Of a DNA stretch of 64,000 bases, positions 20,382-31,657 are shown one piece after another. Below the pieces are notes generated by a model. It did no database searches and had not been told where the DNA came from. It saw only the letters and a list, made by a program, of their open reading frames with translations. Origin of the DNA: Akanthomyces muscarius. Lineage: Eukaryota > Ascomycota > Sordariomycetes > Hypocreales > Cordycipitaceae. Position numbers and translations under genes: made by a program. Position 1 is the first letter of the stretch, and the number at the start of each line of letters is the position of its first letter. The DNA lies in NCBI RefSeq assembly GCF_028009165.1, contig NC_079244.1:1860001-1924000 (forward strand), given 5' to 3'.

Positions 20382-21473
20382 CTGTACGGGTTCACGTTTG
20401 TGTATATTCTGCGCACCGTCATATTGATTTGTCTAGCAGCATAGCGTCAAACGAGAATTATTCATCTTCTCGTTGAAAAGCTTGGCATTTAGGATTTATG
20501 AACAGAAATGAACTGTTCGCCGAAGGATGGCTCGACCAGGGGGCGCACCGATTGCGACGTTAATTTTAAATTAGCAATACGGCGAGCCAAATCATGGAGA
20601 CAGGACGCGCTACTGAACCGCCAGTGCCTACATCTAGGTGTTTGCCGACAAGTAGAATCAATACCCTGGTAAAGGTTGCGTTGGAGAAGCTGCGTACGCC
20701 ATTTGAATTACTCTCCATTAGCATTGACATGGCATGAGATTAGAGATAGGGACAAAGTTCAGTTTAGCAACTTCGCAGTAGCACAGCTTCTGTCGTCCCG
20801 TTGCAACTAAGGAGCACACGGGCACACTACGGACTACCTAGGTAACCAGTTAATCTCCCTGTCCCAGATTGCTCTGCTAAATAGCGGCACAATCACATCC
20901 CCACCACCACATCTCCCCCTGAAGCCACGCGCGGGCGATTGGCCGGGTGCCATTCGGAAGAGCCCGCTAGGCCCGAAAGTCAGGGAACCCTTTCCCCTAG
21001 TAGCGCAGACTGTCCTGAGATCCTGGCTCGGCGAGGATCTGCCCCTGTCGCAAGTCTAAATTGCGAGTAATCTGCGCGTTGGATCGCTGGGTTCGCTTTC
21101 GCGTCAGGGGCCTCGATTCACTTGTTCACTTTCTTCACAAAGGAACAATATTTTCAATTTTCTGCGGAAAAGTCCTTGTACATTTTGTCGCGTGTTGCGC
21201 TGTAACAATCGAAACTACCGTCGCCACATTTGGTGTAGCGGCGTACCTTTCACAGGCTCCCGTCTTTGTTTACATTGTGCGGAGACCTGTCCATGCATAC
21301 TTCCTAACCAGGACAATCTTTTGCACCTGTCCGTTTGACAAAATATCCCGCCTCCTCCTTCCTCCGCGCCGTGAGCGTGACGAATTGCTTCTTTCGATTG
21401 ACACTCTTTGGCTCCTCGGGTTCAAGAGTCTCTGTTTGAACTGCCAGAGAACATCACCCCACGCACCACCAAC
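20382..21473. other. Promoter and leader region of the LRR gene
   Basis: No gene is supported; the open frame from 21061 is a leader artefact. Three CCCCT words (20916-20920, 20994-20998, 21042-21046), the core of fungal stress-response elements, lie 430-560 bases before the ATG. Confidence 0.4.
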
Positions 21474-24400
21474 ATGGACAGCTCAACGCAGCGCCCCGGC
21501 GCCACACGTGCCTCTCGCCTGCCAGTCCCTCGTGCGTCTGGCATTCCGCGGCCGAACTTTTCGTCCGGTATTTCGAACTCTCCAGCGGCTTCTCCAGCTC
21601 GCCCTCCGGCGGCTGCACCTGCGGGCCCCGCCGGCACCACCGAACTTCACAACCCCAAGGTGCGCAAGTCGCTTGGTGGCACACCACTCAGACCGGCTGC
21701 TTCTCGAGAACAGCTCCGTTCAGCAAGCATCAGCCGCCCGCCAGCACCAAGACCACCCGGTGGACGAATTTCTTCGACTTCCCAGAGACGTACGAGTCTC
21801 TTCGTTGACCGAGTCCCCAGCAGGGCCTCTGCGCCTACCGATCCCTACGGCGATGAGCTTACAAGCAACCGCCGAGTCAGCCGAGCCGGGCTGCTTCCGG
21901 ATGATGACGATGCATCGCCAATTGAAGAACAGACGCTTGATAGCCCTACCGAGGATGCGAATTATCTTCGAACACCGAACACACAGTCCAGAAAACCTCG
22001 GCCGTCACTGAGTGAACGCACGATGGAGACCCTCGCTAACATACCTTCGTCGCCGGCGCTCAGCCGAAAATCTTCGTCATTCTTCGACCCCGCCCGACCT
22101 CGCTCACGTTCAGGCAGTGTCAGCTCCAGGCCTGGCTCCAGTTACAACTCTGATGGCTCCGGGCGCCCTCCGTCGAGGTCTTCCAGCCGTCCCGGTTCCA
22201 GAGCTGACAACGAGGGGTACCCCGGGGCATACAAATCTGCTCTTTCCACGATCCATGGTACTCCGGAGAAAGTCGGAGACAAGCGCCTCAGCAAGACGCC
22301 CAAATCGCGTATTGGAATGAAGCCATCTCTGGCATCGGTCTCTAAGTCATTGCCAGTCGAAAGAAGCCCGAGCCCCGACAAACAATTCACACCGACGCCG
22401 CTTAAGTCGCGCCCTACGCCGATGAAATCGCTCAAGCCAAAAGCATCCTCTAATGGTCTCTTCAAAAAACCGGCCCTACCAGCGAGCAAAAATGCGTCCA
22501 CTTCGGAACTTGGGGATCAGTCTTCCTGGGATGGCGGTATTGCTCCTCTAGCACCAGCCAAAAACCGCAATGCTGCCTCAGAAGATCGTCCAGGTCTCGC
22601 ACATAGAAAGTCATCTGCTGCACTCCGCGATCAGATTGCAAAGGCAAAGGCTGCCCGGAAAGTTTCCTCCAAGTTGGAAGCGCCTCCGAGCTCGGATTTT
22701 GTTCCCATTTCTATGGGTGGCGGCATGGACTTTGGCATTGAAGAACACCCTGACCCGTTCGGCCAGAGTAAGAGCGAACCGGCTGGTGCCAAGGTGCTCC
22801 AGCAGCGCATCGCCACCGGTCGAACAAGTGGTCGTCTAAACATTTCCGCGCTGGGCCTCAAGGAGATGCCTGCCGAGGTTCTCAACATGTACAACCTGGA
22901 AGCCATGTCTGGTGGCGGTAGTTGGGCTGAGAGCGTTGATTTGACTCGCCTGGTTGCCGCTGATAATCAGTTTGAGAGTCTGGATGACGTGCTGTTTCCT
23001 GACACGATACTCGATGAATTCGATATGGACAATGACGAAGATGCGCCACCCAACATCTTTGGTGGTTTAGAAACGATGGACTTTCATGGTAACAAGCTCG
23101 CAGCAGTGCCTCTCGGATTTCGCCGTCTGAGTCAACTTACATCCCTTAACCTGGTACGTCTCGCCCTTTGTCTGTGCGAAACATTTCGCTAATAAGAGTA
23201 GTCCAAGAATAATCTCGACAACAACTGTCTTCAGATACTTTCACAAATGACAGCCCTTAGAGACCTGAAGCTCGCTAGCAATAGTCTTTCTGGCCCCTTG
23301 AATGCCGCCATCTCTCTACTTGATGGACTTGAAGTCCTGGATCTGCATGATAACAAGCTGTCCTGCCTTCCTGAGGACATGCACAAGATGAGCCGTCTTC
23401 GGATACTGGATCTGGCTGAAAACAACTTCGAGTCCATCTCTTTTGCTGCTATTGCGGGTCTGCCTCTAAGCCAACTTGTCCTTCGAAAGAACAGGTTGAC
23501 TGGCACATTGATTGAAGACCCCATCGACGCAATGCGTACACTACAGACACTCGACATCTCTTGTAATCAAATCAAATACTTGCTGCCATCTGCCGCAGTG
23601 GTCAGCTTCCCTGCCTTGCATACGCTGTCGGCGTCTATGAACAGGCTGCAGGAGCTGCCAGACATGTCATCCTGGCCGAGTTTGCTCACTTTGACTGTTG
23701 ATGAGAACGGAATTGGAGCTATTCATGAAAGCTTTATGAGCCTCACAAAGCTACGCCAGGTTGACTTTTCCGGAAACGACATCCGCGTGGTGCCTCCAGA
23801 GCTGTCGAGAATGGATAGCCTTTCCATGATTCGACTCAGTGGCAATCCACTTCGCGACAAGAAATTTGTCACAGCTACGACGGATGAGCTCAAGGAAATT
23901 CTCGCTGGCAGACTGGAGCCTCCACCTCCCTATCAAGAACAGGGCGAGAATGTTGTCGGCATCATGGGAAAGCTGGCGGAAGTTGATAAAATGCGGGCGA
24001 CTAACCGACATTTTGTTGATGACGACGGCAAGTCTGACGCCGAAGACGATTTTACAACGCCCCCAACATCTCGTCCCCAGTCACCGTCACGGTCTCGCTC
24101 GCAAACCATGGACAGTGTCCAGACACAGTTTCACATGCCTGCACTCGAGGATTGGCAAGTCAAAGCAGGTGGAGTCCTCGACCGGTCTCGCACAGGTAGT
24201 TCCGTGCTGGATGCCGTCAAGTGCGCCGAAGCCAACGACAAGCAAACAGTAAGACAGTTGCTGCTTCATCATAATATTTTTTCTGCCCTGCCAGAGGGTT
24301 TGGGGGTGTTTTCGAGAGGCCTCACGTCGCTCTCATTGGCCAACAACCAGCTTACTGGAGCGAAGTATTTGCAGCAGCCTCTTGAGTTGCCTGTTTTGAA

Positions 24401-24836
24401 AGAACTTAACCTGACTGCAAACAGAATAACATCGCTGGAGCCCCTTCTGGAGTACCTTGACGCTCCTTCTCTTGAGACGCTTGATGTATCTACGAATCGC
24501 TTGACAGGCCTGCCTCTAGGCCTTTTGGACAAGTTCCCACGTCTACGCGTTTTGTTTGCGAGTCACAACCAAATTGCAGAACTTCGCTCCGACTCCATCA
24601 AGGGTTTGAAGATTGTGGAAGTTGCCAACAATGAGATTGGTCAGTTGGAGCCCAGGATTGGTCTTCTCGGCGGTGCCGGCGGCCTGGAGCGCCTTGATGT
24701 TACTGGCAACAGATTCAAGGTACCTAGGTGGAACATTTTGGAGCAAGGAACACATGCGACTCTGCACTGGCTGCGTGGACGCGTCCCGGAAGAAGAAATG
24801 GAGCGCTGGAGAGAGCAAAATGGCGACGACGATTAG
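21474..24836 (+). CDS. Leucine-rich repeat protein, LRRC40-like
   Basis: Two exons (21474-23153 and 23202-24836) encode 1104 residues. The first ATG of the conserved frame, MDSSTQRPGATRASRLPVPR, is preferred; codons upstream have no ATG in a better context. Residues 1-450 are disordered and rich in Ser, Pro and Arg (SRPGSRADNEG, SLSERTMETLANI). Leucine-rich repeats of the LxxLxLxxN type run from about 455 to 800 (LNISALGLKEMP, LEVLDLHDNKLS), are interrupted by an acidic polar linker (about 815-900) and resume at about 920-1090. The protein ends with FKVPRWNILEQGTHATLHWL, the cap seen in LRRC40-type proteins. The intron lies between NL and SKNNLDNN and restores a repeat. The LRR blocks suggest a protein-protein scaffold. 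The family has no settled function in fungi. Confidence 0.85.
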
Positions 24837-25217
24837 AGCAGTGGAAGCCATTGATAGTATATATATGGTAATAACCGCGGAGTACTGGAGGAAATTCAAG
24901 CAACGCTGATGGGCATGGCGCTACGCCTAGGAATGCACCTGGGCATACATCTCGAACTAATTACAAAGCGCTTTAAAAAACTGTTTCTAGGACTATGCAC
25001 GCGAGTTGTTGCGGGAAAATATAAAGTTGGCAGGCGCCGCCACGTACGTCGCTTCTGCAAACTCATTTGGACGAGATCCGACGCCTCGCTGCAATTTTTT
25101 CTCAGTCATCATATAAAGAGGCCATGATTACTCCAGCTGAAGTATTTGTTCCATCGTCAGACAAAATATTTACACTCAGCGCTATACATCTATCCGCACG
25201 CTCGCAGCAACTACACG
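24837..25217. other. Intergenic, promoter of the small membrane protein gene
   Basis: Contains the LRR gene 3' flank and a TATAAAG (25112-25118) about 100 bases before the ATG at 25218. Confidence 0.4.
25112..25118 (+). promoter_or_regulatory. TATA box of the small membrane protein gene
   Basis: TATAAAG in ATCATATAAAGAGG, 100 bases upstream of the first ATG of the frame. Confidence 0.4.
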
Positions 25218-25739
25218 ATGCACATCTACCACCGACACACTCCTGGCCCGGCGATCTCGACACACCCTATGATCGATCACCCCGACACAATTTTTCCGGT
25301 CGATGCGACTTCCATCCTCTCGTCGCCCGCGCTTGCGATGAGAGCCGAAGGCGGCGCGGCGGCCGTCAACACACCCGCCGACTATCTCAGCTACAGCCCC
25401 AGCGAGAACGGCCTGGGCACGTTCCGCATCCTGATCCCCGTCACCGTCGTCGGCTGGCTGCTCTTTGGCGCGTCATGTATCCTCTGCATCAACGGCAAGG
25501 GCCGGGCCGGGCACTGGGTGCCTAAGTGGTATCTCGACTCGGAGGGCACGCCGCGGGACCGGGCGCTGGTGGGGGCGTGGTGGCTCGCGGTGTTACTGCT
25601 GTGGCCGGTGATCCTGCCGGCGCTGCTGGCTAGGAAGCTGGTGCGCCAGGTGGCCAAGAAGGTGTCCAAGATGCAGAGGAAGAGCAAGCAGCAGAGTGAC
25701 GAGGAGTCGCAGACGACCCAGGAGGGGCAGGCTAAATAA
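25218..25739 (+). CDS. Small two-helix membrane protein of unknown function
   Basis: The first ATG of the frame gives 173 residues (MHIYHRHTPGPAIS). Two hydrophobic helices are clear: FRILIPVTVVGWLLFGASC and AWWLAVLLLWPVILPALLA. They are separated by a short loop with KGRAGHWVPKWYLD and a conserved-looking EGTPRDRALVGAWW. The C-terminal 40 residues are highly basic and then polar (RKLVRQVAKKVSKMQRKSKQ), which places this end in the cytosol by the positive-inside rule; both ends may therefore face the cytosol. No family is recognised. GC-rich codon use and the intact frame support a real gene. It may sit in the plasma membrane or an endomembrane; nothing around it explains its role. Confidence 0.65.
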   Translation: MHIYHRHTPGPAISTHPMIDHPDTIFPVDATSILSSPALAMRAEGGAAAVNTPADYLSYSPSENGLGTFRILIPVTVVGWLLFGASCILCINGKGRAGHWVPKWYLDSEGTPRDRALVGAWWLAVLLLWPVILPALLARKLVRQVAKKVSKMQRKSKQQSDEESQTTQEGQAK

Positions 25740-27864
25740 GGTACGACTCTCTTTGCACGTGGTCAAACACGAGGGCTGAGAATTAATGTGGCTAGTATAA
25801 AACGATACCCCGGCCTCCCACATATGGAAACTTCTTTCTCTGGATGGTTTGGTCGTTGTGTTTGCTTGGTTTTGACGTTTTGACGTTGGGTGCTGGCGTT
25901 GGAGTTTGGGTTGTACTGGTGGAAGTTGTAATCGGCGTCTTTTATAGACAGACATATAGATCGTGTTGGTATTTGGTTATAGAAGTTGTATGAATATGAG
26001 TATACTTGGCCACAACGATGGATCCTAAGCTGTGATTTTCTCTTGGAGTTTACTACCTCGAGCAGTGCTGAATGCGCACTGGACGTGCCTAGGACAGTGC
26101 TGTCGTCTATGGGAGTTCTTGCAACTACCAAATCTTGATCTACAATGCAAAAAGTGACTCATAGTCTTATGTTTCTAGCCGTAGGATGCAAGCATTTAAA
26201 ATCAGTACACATAAACCTGGCCGAGTCTAGAAGTCATGTCACACTCTATGCGCTGAGTGGGCAGCACGTTCAGTCCGCGTCGGCCGGTACTTGAGCGACG
26301 ACCGTACCGGAGACAACAACGCACAAAACTGCTTTCAGTGGTTTCGCGATACTGATGACGTGCCAGTTATGCTGCTACGACCTTGAGTCTCTCGCCGTAG
26401 ACGTAGATCCCACTAGTCGCGGTGGCATATGAGCAGGACGCAAATACGTCCATCAGACGCTGCGAAATTCTGTCAAAGCATCCGCCACTTGAGCCGGCTT
26501 ACATTGGTGTATTTAGACATGTGGGAAAGGCAGGGGAAAGAGTAGCTTTTTTTTTTTCATTATTGGTTTGCTCTTGGTTTTTGCAAATTGGTCCAAATGC
26601 TACAAACGCACGATGGGTGGGCGTGGTGAATTGTTCCATCGAGGTGGGCAAAAAGCCACACAACTACTAAGGCTGGCGTGTGTACAACTAGTGGCGCAAG
26701 ACTGCGGTGCAGTGAGAAGGAGACTAACCATGAGTGAAGCGTTCCTTATGCACTTGGTGGGCATGCTGAATGCATGACTTGGATGGAGAGGTGGTGTAAG
26801 TGAGGCTGAGCCAAGGCCGCTGTGAATGGCAGCGCTGTCTCGGTCTCTGTGTCTCGGGTGACCCAGGCACGGCACAGGCTGTTTGCGGGCTGTTTGCGTC
26901 CACAGTCCTACCTACACGGCACATCTCTCGCTCGGCAACTGTAAAAGGCGTCTCGATTTCTTCAGAATACTGCCGAAAATTATGCTCATAATTCTGTCTC
27001 AATCTGCAATCTTGGCCCTTTAGAGGACAATCTCGCTCGTGTAAATATTGAGCTGTTTGCGGACGCTTTGGTGAGCTGAAAGATGCATTGACCAACCCCC
27101 TCCTCGTTGTGCCTGCCCTGCTTGCCTGCCACCGGCTGCCCCTATCTGGCACCCCTACACCCCTGTCCTTGAGACCGGCAAGCAGATTCTAGCGCTCTTT
27201 CATGCTCGTTTTAGCGCAACCAGCTGCTGTCTCCCGCCTGCCCGCCTGCCAGCCCCCTCTGTTTCCCCCCCCTGTCGTCCCCTGTTTTCCGCCTCGCCAT
27301 TTTCTGCAAACGTCTCCCGAGTCCCCTCTAGCCTGCCTGTCTGCCCATCACACCCGTTTCTGCCCAGCAGCAACCCACCCGCCCGCCTGTGCGCGCCCAA
27401 GTTGACAGCTTAGGCTGTGTCACCCATCGTGCACAAAGTCATCAGCCCGTCTCCTCTGAATATTCACGTCCCACCAGCCACCGACATCACCACCTACATT
27501 TTGACTTTTTTTTCTGGTCCACGCCGTGAAACTCTCCATCGTCGACGAGAATCAACACAGACGAGCCATCAACCGTTGGGCTTCTCTAGTTTTTCTTCTC
27601 TCCGTCAACCCGCTCACCCTTTGAACTGGCGCACCATACGACTCGTGCCGCCGCGCCGTTTGTTTGGTTTCGGCCGCGCCGTGCTAATTCGACCGCACCC
27701 AGCTGTCGCATTCTGAGACATCCAACACTTCAGGGACCCCGTTGACACTTCTTCGGCACGCTCTTGCTTTCTTTTCTTTCCAACCACAGATATCGCGCTC
27801 TGAGATTAGCAAGGTTCTCCGCCGCTGCAGCACCCCCGACGCAATAGCTTCACGTCACACAATC
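25740..27864. other. 2.1-kb intergenic region with long pyrimidine-rich leader
   Basis: No gene is seen in 25740-27180. From about 27220 to 27860 the + strand is heavily C/T-rich with few purine runs, as in long 5' leaders of fungal regulatory genes. The first ATG in the conserved frame is at 27865. Confidence 0.4.
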
Positions 27865-29499
27865 ATGGCCTCCCGCGCGGCCACGGAGCGCCAACAGCAA
27901 CGTCGTCCGAGCCCATCTGCGCCGACTACACCAATGGATGAAATACAGGAACCACTATCGCAGGTGACTCTGCCGTCCACAGAAGGGCCTGGTTCGCCCA
28001 TGGATCCCAACGCCTCCTTCAAGACCGAGGTCAACGACGACAGACCATCCGCCATGGTCATCCCATCTTCGCTCACCCCGCCGCCCTCGTCGCAGATTGG
28101 TGCCGCCACGAATCGCCGCATCACAGCATTCTCCCAGTCCCAGCAGACGGCCCCCGTCTCTCCGCCCGCTACGATACTCAACACCCTGCGCGATCGCGAC
28201 ATCTCGTCGACCTACCTTGCGCCCTCCGCTGAGCAGGTCCGCGACGCCTCTGCTGACCAGCTGCGCGCCATGCTGCAGACCTGCATCGCCGAGAACCAGA
28301 AGCTCAATATGGAAACGGCCCACCACAAGCTGCAGTACAGCTTGCTGAGCCTGCAGGCCGATGAGGAATCCAAGCGTGCCGCGGTCGAACATGACATGGT
28401 TCGCCGCCAAGTCGATATTCTTCGCGGCGCTGAGCACTCCAGGCAGGCCAAGCGCGAGTTTGGCTCTCCCTCGGATACCATGACGACCAAATACTTTGAG
28501 CTCAAGACGTCTTACGACGCAGCCAAGGAGGAAATCGACAGCTTGCAACGGCGTGTCCGTGTCGCCAAAAGGGTCATCCAGCAGAAGGGGGAGGAAACGG
28601 CGGGCCTGGTGGAGGAGCGCGACATGCTCCTCAACCGTATTCGCGAAAACCGAGAGCACTTTCAGATGCTCTGCGGCCCTGGCGGCATCTTCCACGGCGC
28701 CCTCACTCCACACCAGAGCTCTCAACCCTTGCAGTCGTCCCACACTGCGCGAACACATGGCAACGAAAAGGACGTAGGTTTAGAAATGATTCTGCAGGCT
28801 ATCAGCCAGAACGATCAGAACCAAAGTGCTCCCTCGACGCCTGCCCAAGTTCTTCCACGGTCCACACCTCGCCAGAGCCGCCGGCACAGCCGCAATGCCC
28901 AGTCCATGTCGTCTCTTCCAACCACGCCAGTCAACCATCCCCGTGGCGAGCACTCTGTCCTGCTTCCCTCCGCCAAGCTGGTGCCACAGACAGAGCCCCG
29001 CACCATGTATACACAACAGTACTTTGCGCCTGTGACCCCAGACCGACGTCATCGTCGCAAGAGCCGCGAGAGCACCATCTCCGCCGACGAGAGCGAGGAT
29101 GCCGTCGCTGCTGCCAGGAGAGCATCCGGCGCCATACGCACCAATGTGTCCATGCACAGCAGGCGAAGCGACAACGCCAGCGAGTCGCAAGTATTTGACA
29201 GCCAGGCCAGCCAGGCGGCGACCGATCTCCTCCGCCGGCACCCCGGTCAGAGCTTCGACGCCGCGAGCTCGGGCGACTCGCGCGACGGCAGCCCCATCCA
29301 GCTGCCTGCCAAACCTGCCCCGGCCAAGCCGCGCTCCAGGCTACCAGACTCCAGCCGGTCCGAGAAGAGGCGACTGTCTGGATCGGATGCCGAGACGGCG
29401 GCAAAGTCACGGCGGGACCACGGGAGCCCAGCGAAAAAGGCCCGTACCGGCGCGGATGCCGACGGACGCCGCGTGGGACTCGGAATTCAGTACCAGTAA
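27865..29499 (+). CDS. Coiled-coil protein, conserved ascomycete type, function unknown
   Basis: A single exon encodes 544 residues beginning MASRAATERQQQRRPSPS. Residues 1-115 are disordered and Pro/Ser-rich. Residues about 125-255 form a long coiled coil (LRAMLQTCIAENQKLNMETA, KYFELKTSYDAAKEEIDSLQ, QKGEETAGLVEERDMLLNRI). FQMLCGPGGIFHG follows. The rest is low-complexity with many SP/TP sites (about 20 possible proline-directed kinase sites) and basic patches (RRHRRKSRES, KRRLSGSD, KSRRDHGSPAKKAR) that could act as nuclear localisation signals. The composition fits a cell-cycle or cytoskeletal scaffold under kinase control, but I recognise no named family. Confidence 0.75.
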   Translation: MASRAATERQQQRRPSPSAPTTPMDEIQEPLSQVTLPSTEGPGSPMDPNASFKTEVNDDRPSAMVIPSSLTPPPSSQIGAATNRRITAFSQSQQTAPVSPPATILNTLRDRDISSTYLAPSAEQVRDASADQLRAMLQTCIAENQKLNMETAHHKLQYSLLSLQADEESKRAAVEHDMVRRQVDILRGAEHSRQAKREFGSPSDTMTTKYFELKTSYDAAKEEIDSLQRRVRVAKRVIQQKGEETAGLVEERDMLLNRIRENREHFQMLCGPGGIFHGALTPHQSSQPLQSSHTARTHGNEKDVGLEMILQAISQNDQNQSAPSTPAQVLPRSTPRQSRRHSRNAQSMSSLPTTPVNHPRGEHSVLLPSAKLVPQTEPRTMYTQQYFAPVTPDRRHRRKSRESTISADESEDAVAAARRASGAIRTNVSMHSRRSDNASESQVFDSQASQAATDLLRRHPGQSFDAASSGDSRDGSPIQLPAKPAPAKPRSRLPDSSRSEKRRLSGSDAETAAKSRRDHGSPAKKARTGADADGRRVGLGIQYQ

Positions 29500-30198
29500 G
29501 GTGTACGGCGGTGGATAACGACACGTTTTATGAATCAGCTTTATGAATGGAGTATTTTGTGTATAGCATTGCTTGGGGGGTTTTCTTTTCATTGTTTAAT
29601 GTACTGGGAAATATCGGGGGCCCTGTGGGATGGAGTTTTTTTCTTTGCTTTCAAATTGTATATTCATGTAATTGGCTCGCAGATTCGGCGCCAAAGCGGA
29701 TACAAATAACAACCTGGACATGATTGCAGCGCTTCCAAGTCTTTTTGTCATTGCTTATATCGACCTTTGTGATTATTGCCGGTGCCCATTGCCGTGTGTC
29801 TCCCCGTTCGGATGGCGAACTAACAACTGCCGCCGCCACTACCCGAACTCTGGTGTCCCACTTCCGATGCTGGGAGCTTTACCCCAGATTTCCGTCCTCT
29901 GACCTTTTTCCATTCCGCTTCAACATTTATCCAGGGTCTCTACTACTCTTGCATTCTCCTATTCTCCAGCCCGTCGTCTCTTTTGGCTTGTCATTTGGTC
30001 TTTTCATCTCAATTTTCTGCGTAGCATCTCAACGGCGGCTTTCAATTGATCTTCTCCCAGCGTCTCTCGGCCTGCAACTGCTGTGGCCAGTCCCCAAACT
30101 CTCATCGCCGTGTCTCAGTCGGCACAAGCGACCAAAGCCATATACACACAACCACTCTCCACCAAATCCACCGAGCTTGCTTCCGCCCGTTTTCCACA
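29500..30198. other. Intergenic, promoter and leader of the thiolase gene
   Basis: 3' flank of the coiled-coil gene, then a C/T-rich leader from about 29880. The thiolase frame is open upstream of 30199 but has no ATG there. Confidence 0.45.
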
Positions 30199-31455
30199 AT
30201 GAGCCTCAAAGCCGCCGCGCAGCTGCTCGTCCGCTCCCCCTCCGACGTCGTCATCGTCTCGGCCCTGCGCACGCCCATCTGCCGGGCCTACAAGGGCCGC
30301 CTGCGGGACGCCTACCCCGAGGAGCTGCTCGCCTCGGTCCTGGCGGCGACGCGCGCCGCGCTGCCCGACCTCCCTCCTGCCGCCGTCGAGGACGTGGCCG
30401 TCGGCGTCGTCCTCTCGGAGCTCGGCGGGAGCAAGGCCGCGCGCATGGCCCTCAACCACGCCGGCTACCCCAACAGCACGACGCTGCACACCGTCAACCG
30501 CGCGTGCGCGTCGTCCCTCCAGGCCGTCTCCGCCGTCGCCGCGCAGATCCGCGCCGGCACCATCAGCGCCGGCATCGCCGCCGGCATGGAGAGCATGACG
30601 AGAAACTACGGCAGCAGGGCCGTCCCGCAGGACGTGTGGCCCGCGCTGCGCGATTCCGAGGACAAGAACGTCCGCGACTGCGTCATGCCCATGGGCCTGA
30701 CGTCGGAAAACGTCGCGCGCCGGTACGGCGTCTCCCGCGCCGACCAGGATGCGTTTGCCGTCGAGAGCCATCGCCGCGCCGCGGCGGCGCGGGCCGCCGG
30801 CGCCTTTGACGAGGAGATTGCGCCGGTGCGGACGCGCTTCCAGGAGGTCGACAAGCAGGGGAACAAGGTCGGCGGGGAGCAGGCCGTCACCGTCGCGCAC
30901 GACGACGGCATCCGCGAGGGGGCGACGCTCGAGGCGCTCGCCAAGCTCAAGCCCGCGTTCGCGGCCGACGGCGCCTCGACGGCCGGCAACTCGAGCCAGG
31001 TGTCGGACGGCGCGGCCGCGACGCTGCTGATGCGCCGCAGCGCCGCCGCCGAGCTCGGCCTGTCGGGCGCCGTCATGGGCCGCTACGTCGCGGGCGTGAC
31101 GGTCGGCTGCGCGCCCGACGAGATGGGCGTCGGCCCCGCGCTCGCCGTGCCGAAGCTGCTCAGGCACACGGGGCTCGAGGCGGGCGACGTGCACCGCTGG
31201 GAGGTCAACGAGGCGTTTGCGAGCCAGGCGCTGCACTGCGTGCGCGCGCTCGGCCTCGAGGGCGCGTGGCAGGACGGGCGCGTGAACCCGGACGGTGGCG
31301 CGATTGCGCTGGGTCACCCGCTCGGCGCGACGGGCGCGAGGATGGTGGCGACGCTGATGCATGGCCTGAGGAGGGCGGGCAAGGGCGACGTCGGCGTGGC
31401 GACGCTGTGCATCGGCACGGGCATGGGTCACGCTGCGCTGTTTGTGGCGGAGTGA
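30199..31455 (+). CDS. 3-ketoacyl-CoA thiolase / acetyl-CoA acyltransferase
   Basis: An intronless gene encodes 418 residues, the full length of the family. Catalytic residues are all present: Cys103 in VNRACASSLQ (acyl-enzyme nucleophile), His373 in ALGHPLGATG and Cys404 in CIGTGMGHAA (acid/base), with NEAFAS before them. DCVMPMGLTSENVARRYGVS and AGNSSQVSDGAA match peroxisomal beta-oxidation thiolases. The enzyme would cleave 3-ketoacyl-CoA to acetyl-CoA and a shortened acyl-CoA. Oddly, the N-terminus (MSLKAAAQLLVRSPSD) lacks a canonical PTS2 nonapeptide (R/K-L-X5-H/Q-L) and the C-terminus (FVAE) is not PTS1, so its compartment is uncertain. The frame is very rich in GC at third codon positions, which creates long antisense open frames. 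Confidence 0.92.
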   Translation: MSLKAAAQLLVRSPSDVVIVSALRTPICRAYKGRLRDAYPEELLASVLAATRAALPDLPPAAVEDVAVGVVLSELGGSKAARMALNHAGYPNSTTLHTVNRACASSLQAVSAVAAQIRAGTISAGIAAGMESMTRNYGSRAVPQDVWPALRDSEDKNVRDCVMPMGLTSENVARRYGVSRADQDAFAVESHRRAAAARAAGAFDEEIAPVRTRFQEVDKQGNKVGGEQAVTVAHDDGIREGATLEALAKLKPAFAADGASTAGNSSQVSDGAAATLLMRRSAAAELGLSGAVMGRYVAGVTVGCAPDEMGVGPALAVPKLLRHTGLEAGDVHRWEVNEAFASQALHCVRALGLEGAWQDGRVNPDGGAIALGHPLGATGARMVATLMHGLRRAGKGDVGVATLCIGTGMGHAALFVAE

Positions 31456-31657
31456 AATCATGGGGCACAAAGAGTGAGTCGATGGCAAAATAGACCCGGC
31501 GTGCGGTTTGTTGTGTGTATATAGATGGAATAAATTACTGTTCGCAACAGCTCATGGATGGGTACAAGAAGCCAATGTATGTTCTTGTCAATTTCGGTAG
31601 AGCTATATTCGACTACTGACACAGAAGATAGAAATTATGAATTAAAATGGTGTAAAA

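Noticed and set aside
21061..22011. 316-residue frame covering the LRR gene leader
   Set aside because: It lies in another frame than the conserved LRR protein and has no recognisable domain.
30115..31488. 457-residue minus-strand frame across the thiolase gene
   Set aside because: Antisense shadow of a GC3-rich gene with complete thiolase motifs on the + strand.
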